A DNA stretch of 5,745 nucleotides, taken from assembly GCA_019423745.1 (NCBI GenBank), contig JAHZAV010000069.1, positions 1 through 5,745 on the forward strand. Direction: 5' to 3'. The notes under the pieces were generated by a model that was not told where the DNA came from, ran no database searches, and saw nothing but the letters and a program-made list of their open reading frames with translations. Shown in pieces: positions 4,826-5,745 of this stretch. The stretch's first letter is position 1; each line of letters opens with the position of its first letter. A program made the translations under genes and the position numbers. The stretch comes from Lachnospiraceae bacterium. Lineage in GTDB: Bacteria > Bacillota > Clostridia > Lachnospirales > Lachnospiraceae.

Positions 4826-5745
4826 TTATTTAATTGTTTTTGCAAGAGAGGCCAACAATGCAGCCATCTCCGGATTAGAGAGTACCTTTGCCAGCAGCTC
4901 CGCATCCACACCATCTGGAACCTTTAAAGTATTTTCCGGCTTCTTTCTGTGCATCTGCGGATCTGTTTCTTTTTTACCATAAAATGCATCTTCAAACAAT
5001 TCTGCATTCTTCTTACGGTCATCATCCAGAATATGTGAATAAACATCCGTTACCATATTGACCTGTGCATGTCCGGAATCTCCCTGGACCGCTTTAATAT
5101 CTCCACCGTTCAGTTTCAGCTTATAGGTCACACTTGTATGTCGTAAACTGTGGAAGACCACAGGTGGAAGATCATATTCCTGGATCAGTTTTTTCAGATC
5201 ATTACGGATAGCAGCACCATCTGTCGGATGACCAAACGTAGTCGCCATAACAAGATTGAAATCCTGATATTCACTTCCCAGAACTTCCTTTGCTTCTTCC
5301 TGTTTTGCCTTCCATTCCTGGAGCATGATAGCTACACTCTTAGGAAGAAATATTTTCCGGACACTTGTCTCTGTTTTTGGTGTCTTCAGGATACGAACCG
5401 TCTTATTGATTTTACTCTTTTCCGGGAAGGCCAGAAGTACATCCTTCCCATCCAGTTCCTTTAATGCCTCTTTGGTGACTCTCTGCAGTTCCTTATTCAC
5501 ATAGACATATGCTCTGTTTTCTTCAATCGCTTCCTGGGATATATCAATACAGTCCCAGGTGAGTCCAAGCAACTCCCCTATCCGGAGAGAGCAGGAGAAT
5601 GAGAGATTAAGAGACAGCCGCAATCGGTCATTATCACATACTTCCAGCGCATGCATCAATGTTTCTGCCGTCCAGATCTCTCTTTTCTTTGATTTGTGTT
5701 TTGGAACAGTAGCATAGATGCATGGATTTTTTTCTATCAGTTCCC
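4826..5745 (-). CDS. int: tyrosine site-specific integrase, C-terminal part (5' end beyond the window)
   Basis: The frame is open from the right edge (first full codon 5743-5741) to the stop at 4826, giving 305 visible residues; about 80-110 N-terminal residues (arm-binding and most of the core-binding domain) should lie outside. The catalytic domain is intact. In visible-residue numbering: Arg54 in SLRIGELLG, Lys123 in TPKTETSVR, His198 and Arg201 in HSLRHT, His225 in SGHAQ, and nucleophile Tyr235 in VYSH. A charged tail of about 60 residues follows (FYGKKETDPQMHRKKPEN...). A TTG at 5659 is internal and not a real start, as coding continues upstream without a break. It reads toward the tRNA-Arg 3' half at 4397-4438, the expected arrangement for an integrase and its att site. 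Sequence and layout differ clearly from the integrase at 180. Confidence 0.92.
   Translation of the reverse strand, partial: ELIEKNPCIYATVPKHKSKKREIWTAETLMHALEVCDNDRLRLSLNLSFSCSLRIGELLGLTWDCIDISQEAIEENRAYVYVNKELQRVTKEALKELDGKDVLLAFPEKSKINKTVRILKTPKTETSVRKIFLPKSVAIMLQEWKAKQEEAKEVLGSEYQDFNLVMATTFGHPTDGAAIRNDLKKLIQEYDLPPVVFHSLRHTSVTYKLKLNGGDIKAVQGDSGHAQVNMVTDVYSHILDDDRKKNAELFEDAFYGKKETDPQMHRKKPENTLKVPDGVDAELLAKVLSNPEMAALLASLAKTIK

Noticed and set aside
5657..5659. TTG at 5659 as the start of the second integrase
   Set aside because: The same frame stays open and integrase-like to the window edge, so the true start lies outside.

Overview
The window looks like mobile-element DNA from a low-to-moderate GC Firmicute, most likely a gut clostridium of the Lachnospiraceae type. 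This rests on resemblance of the proteins (AP2-like/SAM-like tyrosine integrase, DUF6487-type zinc-ribbon protein, ParA/ParB pair of the integrative-element kind) and on strong AGGAG-type ribosome binding sites. Species cannot be fixed from the sequence alone.

Layout. (1) Positions 1-1478 look like the integrase end of one element: a possible tail of an upstream gene, a small hairpin, and a complete 432-residue tyrosine recombinase on the + strand. (2) Positions 1479-1935 hold a hairpin, a 74-residue DUF6487-like protein on the + strand and a terminator. The small gene is bracketed by an 11-bp inverted repeat, and a degenerate 25-bp-period direct repeat follows it. (3) Positions 1958-4058 are a minus-strand partition region, read in the order parB (291 aa), parA (261 aa), a truncated second parB, and an unrecognised 57-aa frame. 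parB and parA form a tight operon. (4) Positions 4059-4825 contain no convincing protein gene but much structure: a long hairpin ahead of parB that pairs perfectly only in minus-strand RNA, short repeated motifs, a second terminator, and the exact 3' half (canonical positions 32-73) of a tRNA-Arg with anticodon CCU. (5) Positions 4826-5745 are the C-terminal 305 residues of a second, different tyrosine integrase on the minus strand, running off the window edge.

Interpretation. The tRNA-Arg 3' half next to the second integrase is best read as its attachment site. On the minus strand the order is integrase, then tRNA 3' half with its own terminator, then parB-parA. That is the order expected at the joined ends of a circular or tandem integrative element whose integrase and partition genes lie at opposite ends, or at a junction of two elements stacked at one tRNA. 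The truncated parB, the 57-aa frame and the separate 1-1478 integrase suggest that several elements have been joined and eroded here. I found no unmistakably new system. The best candidates for new biology are the strand-specific parB leader hairpin with its repeats, and the parB-parA-truncated-parB arrangement.
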